Shown in pieces: positions 35,051-43,715 of a DNA stretch of 64,000 bases. The notes under the pieces are model-generated. The model was not told where the DNA came from and made no database searches. It saw only the letters and a program-made list of their open reading frames with translations. Origin of the DNA: Hyphomicrobiales bacterium (GTDB lineage: Bacteria; Pseudomonadota; Alphaproteobacteria; Rhizobiales; Beijerinckiaceae); assembly GCA_017302635.1 (NCBI GenBank), contig JAFLCX010000001.1, forward strand, positions 682,001-746,000, read 5' to 3'. Position numbers and translations under genes: made by a program. The stretch's first letter is position 1. Each line of letters opens with the position of its first letter.

Positions 35051-36121
35051 ATGATGAGCACCGCAACGCTGGGAGGCCACCCGCCCGCTGTCGCGCCAGT
35101 TTCTGGTTTCGAAGTGATCGAGCGCCCCGATTTGAGCTACACCCCTGAGGTCGCGGCAGAGACATCCCATCTCTACGAGCGCGTGAAGCACATTGTGCCG
35201 AGCGTCGAATGGCCGTTCCACGCGCCCTATGTTGCCGCGATCAACCGGATCAAGAAACAGCGCAACGCGGTGATCCTCGCGCACAATTACCAGACGGCCG
35301 AGATCTACAATTGCGTGGCTGACGTGGTTGGCGACAGCCTCCAGCTCGCGAAGGTCGCAGCCAAGCTCGATGCGAAAATCATCGTGCAAGGCGGCGTGCA
35401 TTTCATGGCCGAAACCTCGAAATTGCTCAGCCCCGAGAAGATGGTTCTGATACCCGACATGAAGGCGGGCTGCTCGCTTGCGGCCTCCATCACCGGAGCG
35501 GATGTGCGCCGGCTGCGCGAGGCCTATCCTGGTGTGCCGGTCGTGGCCTATGTGAACACCTCCGCCGATGTGAAGGCAGAAGTCGATATCTGCTGCACAT
35601 CGGCCAATGCCGTGAAAGTGGTCGAGAGCCTCGGTGTCGATCGCGTGCTTTTCGTGCCCGATCAGTACCTCGCGAAGTATGTCGCCTCCCAGACGAAGGT
35701 GAAAATCATCTCTTGGCACGGGGCCTGCGAGGTGCATGAGCGCTTCACCGGCGAGGAACTGAAGCGCTATCGCGAGGCACATCCCGGCATCCGCATCATC
35801 GCGCATCCGGAATGCCCGCCCGATGTGATCGCCGAGGCGGACTTCACCGGCTCGACCGCCGGCATGATCGACTATGCCAAGGCCCAGCACGGCGGCAAGG
35901 TGCTGCTCGTCACCGAATGCTCGATGGCTGACAATGTCGCCTCAACCGCGAAGGATGTGGAATTCGTCCGACCCTGCAACCTCTGCCCGCACATGAAGCG
36001 GATCACGCTGCCGAAAATTCTCGACAGCCTGCTCTACCTCCAGCACGAGGTCACCATTCCGCCGGAACTCGCCGCCCGCGCCCGCCTCTCGGTGGAGCGG
36101 ATGATCAACCTGACGCAGTGA
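35051..36121 (+). CDS. nadA: Quinolinate synthase
   Basis: The product is 356 residues from the ATG at 35051 (AAGGG eight bases upstream; an ATG three codons later and one at 35030 are alternatives). Landmarks are [85 protein letters not shown] and [11 protein letters not shown], including the three Cys that hold the 4Fe-4S cluster. It condenses iminoaspartate with dihydroxyacetone phosphate to form quinolinate. nadB follows after 10 bp. Confidence 0.96.
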   Translation: MMSTATLGGHPPAVAPVSGFEVIERPDLSYTPEVAAETSHLYERVKHIVPSVEWPFHAPYVAAINRIKKQRNAVILAHNYQTAEIYNCVADVVGDSLQLAKVAAKLDAKIIVQGGVHFMAETSKLLSPEKMVLIPDMKAGCSLAASITGADVRRLREAYPGVPVVAYVNTSADVKAEVDICCTSANAVKVVESLGVDRVLFVPDQYLAKYVASQTKVKIISWHGACEVHERFTGEELKRYREAHPGIRIIAHPECPPDVIAEADFTGSTAGMIDYAKAQHGGKVLLVTECSMADNVASTAKDVEFVRPCNLCPHMKRITLPKILDSLLYLQHEVTIPPELAARARLSVERMINLTQ

Positions 36122-36131
36122 ATTTCCGGCT

Positions 36132-37682
36132 TTGTCTTCGATCCTGATCATAGGCGGGGGGCTCGCGGGGCTGTTCACGGCCCTGAAGCTGAGCCCCCTG
36201 CCGTGCACGGTTCTGACACCGACGCCCTTGGGCGAAGGAGCGTCTTCCGCCTGGGCGCAAGGTGGTGTCGCGGCGGCGATTGGCGAAGGCGACAGCATCG
36301 AGAGCCATGTGGCCGATACGCTGGTCGCGGGAGCAGGCCTGTGCGACGAGGCGATGGTTCGGCTCATGGTTTCCGAAGCCTCTGATCGGATCATCGATCT
36401 GCTCGAATACGGTGTGCCGTTCGACCGCGATCTTGAGGGCAAACTCGTGCAGAGCCGCGAGGCCGCGCATTCCCACAACCGCGTGGTGCGCGTGCGCGGG
36501 GATATGGCCGGCCGAAAGATCATGGAGGCGTTGATTGCTGCCGTCCGGAGCACACCGTCTATCCGGGTGATCGAAGGAGCCGAGGCGATCGGGCTCATCA
36601 CCGGCGCCAATGGAGCGGTCACAGGCGCCAATGGAGCGGTCACAGGCGCGCGCGCCGTGAAAGGCGGCCGCCAGCTTCGTTTCGAGGCGAGCCATGTCGT
36701 GTTGGCAACGGGTGGTGCGGGCCAGATTTTCGCGGTGACAACCAACCCGAAAGAAGCATGGGGCTCCGGCCTCGCAATGGCCTTCCGCGCCGGCGCAAGG
36801 CTTGTAAATATGGAGTTCGTGCAGTTTCATCCAACTGCGCTCGATATCGGCCGCGACCCGGCCCCGCTCGCGACCGAGGCGCTGAGGGGCGAAGGCGCGA
36901 AGCTGGTCGACCGGAACGGCGAGCGTTTCATGCTCAAACTCCACAAGGATGCGGAACTTGCCCCGCGTGACGTGGTCGCGCGCGGCGTCTTCGCCTCGAT
37001 TCAGGCCGGGAACGGAGCGTATCTCGATTGCCGAGAGGCAATCGGGGCAAAATTTCCCGAGATGTTCCCCACCGTTCATGCAGCCTGCGTCGCGGCGGGC
37101 ATTGACCCGGTCTCCGGCGTGATCCCTGTGGCACCCGCCGCACATTACCATATGGGCGGCGTGCAGGTGGACAGCGACGGCTCCGTCATCGGTGTGCCCG
37201 GGCTCTATGCGGTGGGCGAAGTGGCGCATACCGGCGTGCACGGGGCCAATCGCCTTGCCTCGAATTCATTGCTCGAAGCAGTGGTATTCGGATCAAGGGT
37301 GGCCGACGCGTTGAAGCGGGATTGGGTTGGGCGTTTCGGCAATAGGGCTGCCTCTCCGCATGATGAGGGCGACGCACATCCGAAGGCACCGGAAGAGCCA
37401 GAACAGATCTTACAGATCCGTCAACTCATGCAGCGCCATTGCGGTGTTCTGCGCCACAGCACCGGACTGGGGCAAGCCCTGCACGTTCTCGTCCCGCTCA
37501 GCGAGGGAAGCAACCGCATCGCGTCGCTGGCCCAGATCGCGCGGCTGATGGCGGAGGCAGCGCTGGATCGCGAGGAAAGTCGCGGCGGACATAGCAGGAC
37601 CGATTTCCCCGGTTCGTGGCCCGGTTCGGTCTGGACGATCCAGCAACGCGGACAAAGCCTGCGACATCAATCACAGACATGA
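36132..37682 (+). CDS. nadB: L-aspartate oxidase
   Basis: The product is 516 residues from a TTG at 36132; the FAD-binding motif SILIIGGGLAGLFTALKLS begins at residue 3, so no other start fits. Further family blocks are EGASSAWAQGGVAAAIG, REAAHSHNRVVRVRGD, QFHPTALDIGRDPAPLATEA, GVQVDSDGSVIGVPGLYAVG and TGVHGANRLASNSLLEAVVF. It oxidises aspartate to iminoaspartate for NadA. Residues about 158-171 consist of a repeated heptapeptide (GANGAVT) encoded by an exact 21-bp tandem duplication. nadC, the usual third gene, does not follow. Confidence 0.94.
   Translation: MSSILIIGGGLAGLFTALKLSPLPCTVLTPTPLGEGASSAWAQGGVAAAIGEGDSIESHVADTLVAGAGLCDEAMVRLMVSEASDRIIDLLEYGVPFDRDLEGKLVQSREAAHSHNRVVRVRGDMAGRKIMEALIAAVRSTPSIRVIEGAEAIGLITGANGAVTGANGAVTGARAVKGGRQLRFEASHVVLATGGAGQIFAVTTNPKEAWGSGLAMAFRAGARLVNMEFVQFHPTALDIGRDPAPLATEALRGEGAKLVDRNGERFMLKLHKDAELAPRDVVARGVFASIQAGNGAYLDCREAIGAKFPEMFPTVHAACVAAGIDPVSGVIPVAPAAHYHMGGVQVDSDGSVIGVPGLYAVGEVAHTGVHGANRLASNSLLEAVVFGSRVADALKRDWVGRFGNRAASPHDEGDAHPKAPEEPEQILQIRQLMQRHCGVLRHSTGLGQALHVLVPLSEGSNRIASLAQIARLMAEAALDREESRGGHSRTDFPGSWPGSVWTIQQRGQSLRHQSQT
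36603..36644 (+). repeat. Exact 21-bp tandem duplication inside nadB
   Basis: Bases 36603-36623 are repeated without change at 36624-36644, adding seven codons (Gly-Ala-Asn-Gly-Ala-Val-Thr) in frame. It falls in a surface-loop region between FAD-domain strands and looks recent because the copies are identical at synonymous sites. Confidence 0.95.
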
Positions 37683-37716
37683 AAACGGGTGCGCCGTCTC
37701 CCTCCAGCGCACCCGT
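37681..37716 (-). terminator. Terminator for the minus-strand repeat-protein gene
   Basis: A perfect 10-base stem (ACGGGTGCGC and GCGCACCCGT, 12-base loop) is followed on the minus strand by TTTT. It begins about 50 bp past the stop of the secreted repeat protein and touches the nadB stop codon, so it could also cap nadB mRNA. Confidence 0.7.
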
Positions 37717-37766
37717 CGCGCGCCAGCGAGGTGAACCTCGCCGCGCTGCTCGCTGTTCCTAGACGA

Positions 37767-38333
37767 TCAGTGCAGGCGCTGCCAGCTTGAACCGCCAGGG
37801 CTCACCATCACCTTGCGATGATGTGTGGCATATTCGGCCGGAACCGTTTCATGCGTCACGTAGCCCGGCTGTACGAGAACCGTGCGCTCGCGATGGCCAT
37901 AGACGGCCGGAATATCCTCATAAACCGTATGTGCCGCCGAAATCTGCACATGCCGATGCTGTGTGGCGTATTGCGCGGGCACCGTGACCCAGCAGCCGAT
38001 TTCACGGCCGTAATGATCGCGCGTCACCTGCCAGACCTTGCGGGCGGGCGAGACCATGACGGTTTCTGCGACGGTTGAATACTGGGCCGGAATGACGCGC
38101 GCCACGCGATGGGCCGGCTGAACGACAACCTTCTCGACCTGCGTGCCATAGACGGGGGCCACGTGCCGCGCATAGGTCTTGGCCGGACGAACCTGCACGG
38201 TCTCGGCCACGACACCATAGACGGGCGGATGGTCAACCCGCTGATAGCAGTGCGAACCGCGGCACTGGCCGCCGGCCTGAGCCATGGAGACACCCGCGAG
38301 GGCGAGTGCCGAGATGAGAATGAACCGCCGCAT
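37767..38333 (-). CDS. Secreted protein built of about six degenerate 23-residue repeats
   Basis: The product is 188 residues from the ATG at 38333, with GGAGG upstream. A signal peptide (FILISALALAGVSMAQA) precedes a Cys-containing stretch (GQCRGSHCY) and then repeats of the form Val/Gln-Tyr-Gly/Ala-Thr...Val-x-Val-x-Pro-Ala...Val-Pro-Ala. Examples are VYGVVAETVQVRPAK, VYGTQVEKVVVQPAH, QYSTVAETVMVSPAR, QYATQHRHVQISAAH, VYGHRERTVLVQPGY and EYATHHRKVMVSPGG. The pattern suggests a beta-rich, His/Tyr-rich envelope protein. I do not recognise a named family or function. It is likely monocistronic, with its own terminator. Confidence 0.75.
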   Translation of the reverse strand: MRRFILISALALAGVSMAQAGGQCRGSHCYQRVDHPPVYGVVAETVQVRPAKTYARHVAPVYGTQVEKVVVQPAHRVARVIPAQYSTVAETVMVSPARKVWQVTRDHYGREIGCWVTVPAQYATQHRHVQISAAHTVYEDIPAVYGHRERTVLVQPGYVTHETVPAEYATHHRKVMVSPGGSSWQRLH

Positions 38334-38490
38334 TTGAGGCTCCTCCGGGGATGTGCGTTCTGTTCCAGAGAGCAAGCGTCTGAATGCGCCAGAATTCAAC
38401 AAAGACAGATGGTTAACCCGATATGAATTCTTGCGCAGGGTTAAGCGGCATCGTTAAACACGGAGCCTTTCCGCTCGACAGAGCAGGATA

Positions 38491-39657
38491 TCAAGTCTGG
38501 CCCGGCCGGAGCTTGTAGAAGATGTGCCGGCCGATGCGATCGGTGCGCTTGAGCTTGCGCGACCAGTAAGGGGCCACATAATCCGCATGATAATGGGTCG
38601 AAGTGCCCACAGCCTGCAGGTAGCGATTGCCCTCGAGAACTTCCTGCGCGATCCGGCTCGCGCGATCCCAGGCCTCGGGCTCACGGATCGTCAACGCCTT
38701 GCCTTCGCAGGCGAAGGTGAACTGGCAGGCCTTGTAGCGGTGCCGGTTCTGGTAGACGACACCACAGATCGAGGTTGGATAGAGCCCGCTTTTGGCGCGG
38801 TTGATCACCACCTGTGCAACAGCAGCCTGCCCGGCCTCCGGCTCGGAACGCGCCTCGAAATAGACTGCCTCGGCAAGGCATCTCATTTCGCGCTTGGCCG
38901 TCTGGGGATCTGACAAGTCAAGCTGCGGCAGCCGGATCGCGTAAGATGTGGTCGGCGCGGCCTGCTGCGGCGCGGTGTTGATCAGCGCGATCGACGGGAT
39001 GCGCAGCGAGGCCGCCTGAATGATTTCCGGCTCCATGGGTGCGGGCGTCACTGAAGCGAGAGCCACGGCGCGGCTGACAGGTGGCGTCGAACCATCCGGC
39101 CGCGTGAGCGTGAGCGCGGCGCGTGAAACACCGGGCACGGGCGATTCGACCGGTGTCGTCACGCCCACCGCGCGCAATGGCGTGCGCCCTTCGAAGCGCG
39201 TCATCCGGATGGTGAGGAGGTGCGATGCGCGAGCCAGATTGAGCGCGGGGTCCAGCCTCTGACCGGGGATAAGCAAAGGATCGTCGACAAAAAGCAAAGG
39301 CTGGCCCGGCATGCGCGTCAGGAGGCGTTCGCGCGAGAGGTCCACCTTGCGGATATGCGGCAGCAGGCGTGAACCGGCTTGTACGTCGTGGTCGGGGTGA
39401 ACGTCGCGGCGCTCTCCGACCATCGATAACGCAGCAAGCCTTGGCGGTGTGATGGTGACGCGCAGGGCCTCGATCATGGTTGACCGACGAAACTCAATAT
39501 CGGGCAGGTGACCGGTCAATCCGGCGGTGGCGGTGGTCGAAATCAGGGCAGCGCCCGCGAGGGTCCATGTCAGGGCGATGACGATCGACGCACGCGCCAG
39601 CACTCGACGCTGACGATAGCGCCCGGCATCGCTCGCGCGTTGCGGACCGAAGCTCAT
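38491..39657 (-). CDS. SleB-type cell wall hydrolase, membrane anchored
   Basis: From the ATG at 39657 the product is 388 residues. An N-terminal hydrophobic segment (ASIVIALTWTLAGAALIST) anchors or exports it. The catalytic Hydrolase_2 domain lies in the last 140 residues: CLAEAVYFEARSEPEAGQAA with the catalytic Glu, VAQVVINRAKSGLYPTSICG, CQFTFACEGKAL and THYHADYVAPYWSRKLKR. These enzymes cut peptidoglycan glycan strands. The middle 200 residues are poorly conserved linker. Upstream in-frame Met codons at 39687 and 39756 are alternatives; 39657 has GGGAA nearby. Confidence 0.88.
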   Translation of the reverse strand: MSFGPQRASDAGRYRQRRVLARASIVIALTWTLAGAALISTTATAGLTGHLPDIEFRRSTMIEALRVTITPPRLAALSMVGERRDVHPDHDVQAGSRLLPHIRKVDLSRERLLTRMPGQPLLFVDDPLLIPGQRLDPALNLARASHLLTIRMTRFEGRTPLRAVGVTTPVESPVPGVSRAALTLTRPDGSTPPVSRAVALASVTPAPMEPEIIQAASLRIPSIALINTAPQQAAPTTSYAIRLPQLDLSDPQTAKREMRCLAEAVYFEARSEPEAGQAAVAQVVINRAKSGLYPTSICGVVYQNRHRYKACQFTFACEGKALTIREPEAWDRASRIAQEVLEGNRYLQAVGTSTHYHADYVAPYWSRKLKRTDRIGRHIFYKLRPGQT

Positions 39658-39795
39658 TGTCGTTCCCACATCCTGGCGCCGTTGCATGCTTGCGGCACGC
39701 AAGGGCGTTCTGTCCCGAAAGACAGAAAACACCGGATGCGGTTCAGGAAGCTTCAAGAAGCACGGTTAACCCGTTGCGAGTCAGCAAGGGCATGA

Positions 39796-39816
39796 GGCGT
39801 GCCGCAGCGGCACGCC
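39796..39816. repeat. Intergenic perfect palindrome downstream of ppdK
   Basis: GGCGTGCCGC and GCGGCACGCC are 10-base perfect arms around a single A, 17 bp after the ppdK stop. The tight hairpin has no following T-run, so it may stabilise the ppdK 3' end rather than terminate strongly. Confidence 0.5.
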
Positions 39817-39832
39817 CATCGTTAACGCGGGG

Positions 39833-42511
39833 TTACCCCTCGGCCTTCGTGACCTTGCCAAGCGCTGCCTGCGCGGCCGCGAGGCGCGCGATTGGCACGC
39901 GGAACGGAGAGCAGGAGACATAATCAAGCCCCACGCTTTCGCAGAATGCGATCGAGGCCGGATCACCGCCATGCTCGCCGCAAAGCCCGAGCTTGAGCGC
40001 GGGGCGGGTTGCCTTGCCGCGTTCAGCCGCGAGCTTGACCAACTCGCCCACACCTTCCTGATCGAGTGTCACGAACGGATCTTCCGCCAGAATGCCGCGC
40101 GCCTTGTAGGAGCCAAGGAAGCTGCCGGCATCGTCGCGGCTGATGCCCAAAGTGGTCTGGGTGAGGTCATTCGTGCCGAAGGAGAAGAACTCGGCGGAAC
40201 CAGCGATTTCTCCGGCGCGCAGGGCGGCGCGCGGCAACTCGATCATGGTGCCGACCTGATAGGGCACCGTGATGCCGCTCTCGGTCGCCACCGCCTTCGC
40301 CATCGCATCGATCCGGGCCTTGACGAGATCAAGCTCCGGCTTGGTCATGACGAGCGGCACCATCACCTCGGGCGTGACCATCGCGCCGGTGCGTTTTTTC
40401 ACCTCGACAGCGGCTTCAAAAATCGCACGGGCCTGCATCTCGGCGATTTCCGGGAAAGCAACTGCAAGGCGGCAGCCCCGGAACCCGAGCATCGGGTTCG
40501 ACTCGCGCAGTTCGAGCGCGCGCAGACGCAGTTTTTCGGGCGAGGCCCCCATCGCCTCCGCGACTTCCTGAATTTCACGCGCCTCGTGCGGCAGGAACTC
40601 ATGGAGCGGCGGATCAAGCAGACGGATCGTTACCGGCAGGCCGGCCATGATCTCGAACAGTTCGATGAAATCGGAACGCTGCATTGGCAGCAGCTTCGCC
40701 AAAGCGGCGCGGCGGCCCTTCTCGTCATCCGAGAGGATCATCTCGCGCATCGCGATAATGCGCTCACCCTCGAAGAACATGTGCTCCGTGCGGCACAGGC
40801 CGATGCCCTCGGCCCCGAATTTCACCGCGGTGCGGGCATCGAGAGGCGTTTCGGCATTGGTGCGGATTTTCAGGCGGCGCACCGTGTCGGCCCATTCCAT
40901 CAGGCTGCCGAATTCACCTGAAAGCTCGGGCTGAAGCATCGCAACTTCGCCCACGAGCACCTGGCCGTTGCCACCATCGACCGTGATAAAATCACCGCGC
41001 TTGAGCACCTTGCCGGCGCAGGTCATCGTGCCGGTCGCCATATCGATGCGGATCGAACCCGCGCCGGAGACGCAGGGCTTGCCCATGCCGCGCGCGACAA
41101 CTGCCGCGTGACTGGTCATGCCGCCGCGCGTCGTGAGAATGCCTTCAGCGGCATGCATGCCGTGGATGTCCTCGGGCGAAGTTTCCACGCGCACGAGGAT
41201 GCATTTGCGCTTGGCCTTCTTGGCCTCCTCGGCTTCTTCCGAGGTGAAGACAATCTCGCCCGTCGCGGCACCCGGCGAGGCCGGAAGGCCGGTCGAGAAC
41301 TGCACACGGGTGGCCTTGGGGTCGATCGTGGGGTGCAGAAGCTGATCGAGCGAAGCCGGATCGACGCGTTTGACCGCTTCTTCCTGCGAAATCAGACCCT
41401 CGTTCGCGAGATCGACCGCGATGCGGAGCGCGGCCTTGGCGGTGCGCTTGCCGTTGCGGGTCTGGAGCATCCAGAGCTTGCCGCGTTCGATCGTGAATTC
41501 GAGGTCCTGCATATCGCGGTAATGAGTCTCGAGCAGGCCATAGATGCGCACGAGTTCCTTGTAGGCCTCGGGCATCGCCGCCTCGAGCGAGAGCTTGGAT
41601 GAGCCAGCCGCAATCCGGGCGGCTTCGGTGATATCCTGCGGCGTGCGGATACCCGCCACAACATCCTCACCCTGAGCGTTGATCAGGAATTCGCCGTAAA
41701 GCTCCTTCGTGCCGGTCGATGGATTGCGCGTGAACGCGACGCCGGTGGCGGAAGTATCGCCCATATTGCCGAACACCATCGCCTGCACATTGACCGCCGT
41801 ACCCCAGCTTTCGGGAATGGAGTGCAGATCGCGATACTTGATCGCACGCGCATTCATCCACGAGCCGAAAACCGCACCGACCGCGCCCCAGAGCTGCTCG
41901 TAGGGGTCTTGCGGGAAGGGTTTGCCCAATTCGCGCTCAACGCAGGCCTTGAACGCGACGATGATTGCTTTCCAGTCCTCGGCGCTCATTTCGGTGTCGA
42001 GCGTGAAGCCTTTTGCATCCTTGTACTCTTCGAGAATGTCCTCGAAATTGTGGTGCTCGATTTCCAGCACCACGTTGGAATACATGGTGATGAAGCGGCG
42101 GTAGCTGTCATAGGCAAAGCGCGGGTTGTTCGCGAGCTTCGCCACGGCTTCAACAGTTTCATCGTTGAGACCGAGGTTGAGCACCGTATCCATCATCCCC
42201 GGCATGGAGGCACGAGCTCCCGAGCGCACGGAAACAAGCAAAGGGTTGGCAGCATCGCCGAAGCCGCGCCCGGCGATCTTGCCGACATGCTTCAGAGCGG
42301 CATCAACCTGAGCGGCGAGTTCGAGCGGGTATTTCCGCTCATTAGCGTAGAAGGCGGTGCAGACTTCGGTCGAAATCGTGAAACCCGGCGGCACAGGCAG
42401 TCCGAGGCTGCACATTTCCGCAAGATTGGCACCTTTGCCACCCAGCAGGTTGCGCAAGGAGGAATTGCCCTCCGCCTGGCCATCGCCAAACGTGTAAACC
42501 CACTTCGTCAT
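39833..42511 (-). CDS. ppdK: Pyruvate, phosphate dikinase
   Basis: The product is 892 residues, the full length for this enzyme. The N-terminal ATP-grasp domain starts LLGGKGANLAEMCSLGLPVP. The swivelling phosphohistidine domain has ILTTRGGMTSHAAVVARGMG with the catalytic His. The C-terminal TIM-barrel shows GIGLCRTEHMFF, FRGCRLAVAFPEIAEMQARA and FFSFGTNDLTQTTLGISRDD, and ends with LGLCGEHGGDPAS, which holds the active-site Cys. It interconverts pyruvate, ATP and phosphate with PEP, AMP and pyrophosphate. The gene is transcribed alone, divergent from a periplasmic binding-protein gene. Confidence 0.97.
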   Translation of the reverse strand: MTKWVYTFGDGQAEGNSSLRNLLGGKGANLAEMCSLGLPVPPGFTISTEVCTAFYANERKYPLELAAQVDAALKHVGKIAGRGFGDAANPLLVSVRSGARASMPGMMDTVLNLGLNDETVEAVAKLANNPRFAYDSYRRFITMYSNVVLEIEHHNFEDILEEYKDAKGFTLDTEMSAEDWKAIIVAFKACVERELGKPFPQDPYEQLWGAVGAVFGSWMNARAIKYRDLHSIPESWGTAVNVQAMVFGNMGDTSATGVAFTRNPSTGTKELYGEFLINAQGEDVVAGIRTPQDITEAARIAAGSSKLSLEAAMPEAYKELVRIYGLLETHYRDMQDLEFTIERGKLWMLQTRNGKRTAKAALRIAVDLANEGLISQEEAVKRVDPASLDQLLHPTIDPKATRVQFSTGLPASPGAATGEIVFTSEEAEEAKKAKRKCILVRVETSPEDIHGMHAAEGILTTRGGMTSHAAVVARGMGKPCVSGAGSIRIDMATGTMTCAGKVLKRGDFITVDGGNGQVLVGEVAMLQPELSGEFGSLMEWADTVRRLKIRTNAETPLDARTAVKFGAEGIGLCRTEHMFFEGERIIAMREMILSDDEKGRRAALAKLLPMQRSDFIELFEIMAGLPVTIRLLDPPLHEFLPHEAREIQEVAEAMGASPEKLRLRALELRESNPMLGFRGCRLAVAFPEIAEMQARAIFEAAVEVKKRTGAMVTPEVMVPLVMTKPELDLVKARIDAMAKAVATESGITVPYQVGTMIELPRAALRAGEIAGSAEFFSFGTNDLTQTTLGISRDDAGSFLGSYKARGILAEDPFVTLDQEGVGELVKLAAERGKATRPALKLGLCGEHGGDPASIAFCESVGLDYVSCSPFRVPIARLAAAQAALGKVTKAEG

Positions 42512-42689
42512 CTGCGTGCCACTCCCTTGGTCACAGATTTCATGTCAGTCTTTTCGCATCTGCGAAAAGCCATGCCGTCGCTTATTCGCTTTTGCCGGGG
42601 TAAGGCAACCGCCTCGATTGCCTTATGGTATCCGCAAATGGCATGAGGGACATGAACAGAACCCAACGGCTTGTTACAAGAAGGGTGCC

Positions 42690-43610
42690 ATGCGCGGAGG
42701 AATCGGCCAAGTCGCTGCCGGACCAAGACGACCTCTTGGCTTTGCCATGGGTCTGGCGCTTGCCCTATGCGTCCTCGCTGCGCTGACGCTCGCGGTTCGC
42801 GCGCAGACTCCCCCTGCCCCGCCCCCGAAACAACCCGCAGCATCGCCCATTATCATTCCGATTTTTATTGACCCTGAACGCCGCACGGAGCGCCGGCCGG
42901 CATCGCGGATCAATATGATCCGGTTTCTGACCGAAGAGGATTATCCGCCTTTCAATTTCACGGGAGCGGACGGGCAGTTGCAAGGATTCAACATCGATCT
43001 CGCGCGAGCGATCTGCGCGGAGATCGGTGCAAGCTGCACGATCCAGCCGCGCCGCTGGGATCTGCTGCTCCCTGCTCTCGACTCCGATGGCGGCGACGCC
43101 GTGATTGCCTCGCACCGGATCGACGCCGATTTGCGCCGGCGTTTCGAGGTCTCCGCACCGGTTTATCGCGTTCCGGCCCGTTTCGCCGGACGGCGCGATG
43201 GCCTGATCAGGGCTGTCGATACGGCAACCTTGCAGGGCAGAACGATTGCCGTTGTCGGCGGTTCACGCCACGAAGCTTTTCTCAATGCCGTTTTTCCCGC
43301 CGTGAAAATCGAACGCCATGCCACCACCGAGCGCGCTCTGGAGGCCATGCGGCGCGGACAGGCAGACCTTGCCTTTGGCGACGGGATTGCCGTGTCGTTC
43401 TGGCTGAACGGCTCGGAATCGCTTGATTGCTGCAGCTTTATCGGCGGTCCTTTCACCGAAAGCCGGTTTTTCGGCGAGGGTGCAGGGATCGTGATGCGGC
43501 TCGGCAACGGCGAGTTGCGCCAGGTGATCGATTTCGCGCTCTGGCGCATCAGCCGTGACGGGCGGTTCGCGAAACTCTACCTCAAACACTTCCCGGTGCC
43601 ATTCTACTAA
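42690..43610 (+). CDS. Periplasmic amino-acid-type solute-binding protein
   Basis: The product is 306 residues from the ATG at 42690, preceded by AAGAAGGG. A signal peptide or anchor (AMGLALALCVLAALTLAVRAQ) is followed by a Pro-rich linker. The SBP_bac_3 domain then shows IRFLTEEDYPPFNFTGADGQ, GFNIDLARAICAEIGASCTI, LQGRTIAVVGGSRHEAFLNA and RGQADLAFGDGIAVSFWLNG. No permease or ATPase genes are next to it, so it either works with a distant ABC transporter or is an orphan sensor component. The ligand is unknown, probably an amino acid or small organic acid. Confidence 0.85.
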   Translation: MRGGIGQVAAGPRRPLGFAMGLALALCVLAALTLAVRAQTPPAPPPKQPAASPIIIPIFIDPERRTERRPASRINMIRFLTEEDYPPFNFTGADGQLQGFNIDLARAICAEIGASCTIQPRRWDLLLPALDSDGGDAVIASHRIDADLRRRFEVSAPVYRVPARFAGRRDGLIRAVDTATLQGRTIAVVGGSRHEAFLNAVFPAVKIERHATTERALEAMRRGQADLAFGDGIAVSFWLNGSESLDCCSFIGGPFTESRFFGEGAGIVMRLGNGELRQVIDFALWRISRDGRFAKLYLKHFPVPFY

Positions 43611-43715
43611 GCCCGGAAGTCGACCGGCCTCGCCGCATGAGTTGACGCATCCGGCTGCGAACCGTAACGAATTCGACCCCGATCTCCGTGTCGTATTTTT
43701 TCGAACGAAACCCCC

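Noticed and set aside
37683..37766. nadC remnant after nadB
   Set aside because: Only 84 bp separate nadB from the next convergent gene, and they contain a hairpin, not coding sequence.
39796..39816. Palindrome after ppdK as a standard terminator
   Set aside because: The loop is one base and no T-run follows on either strand; kept only as a repeat.
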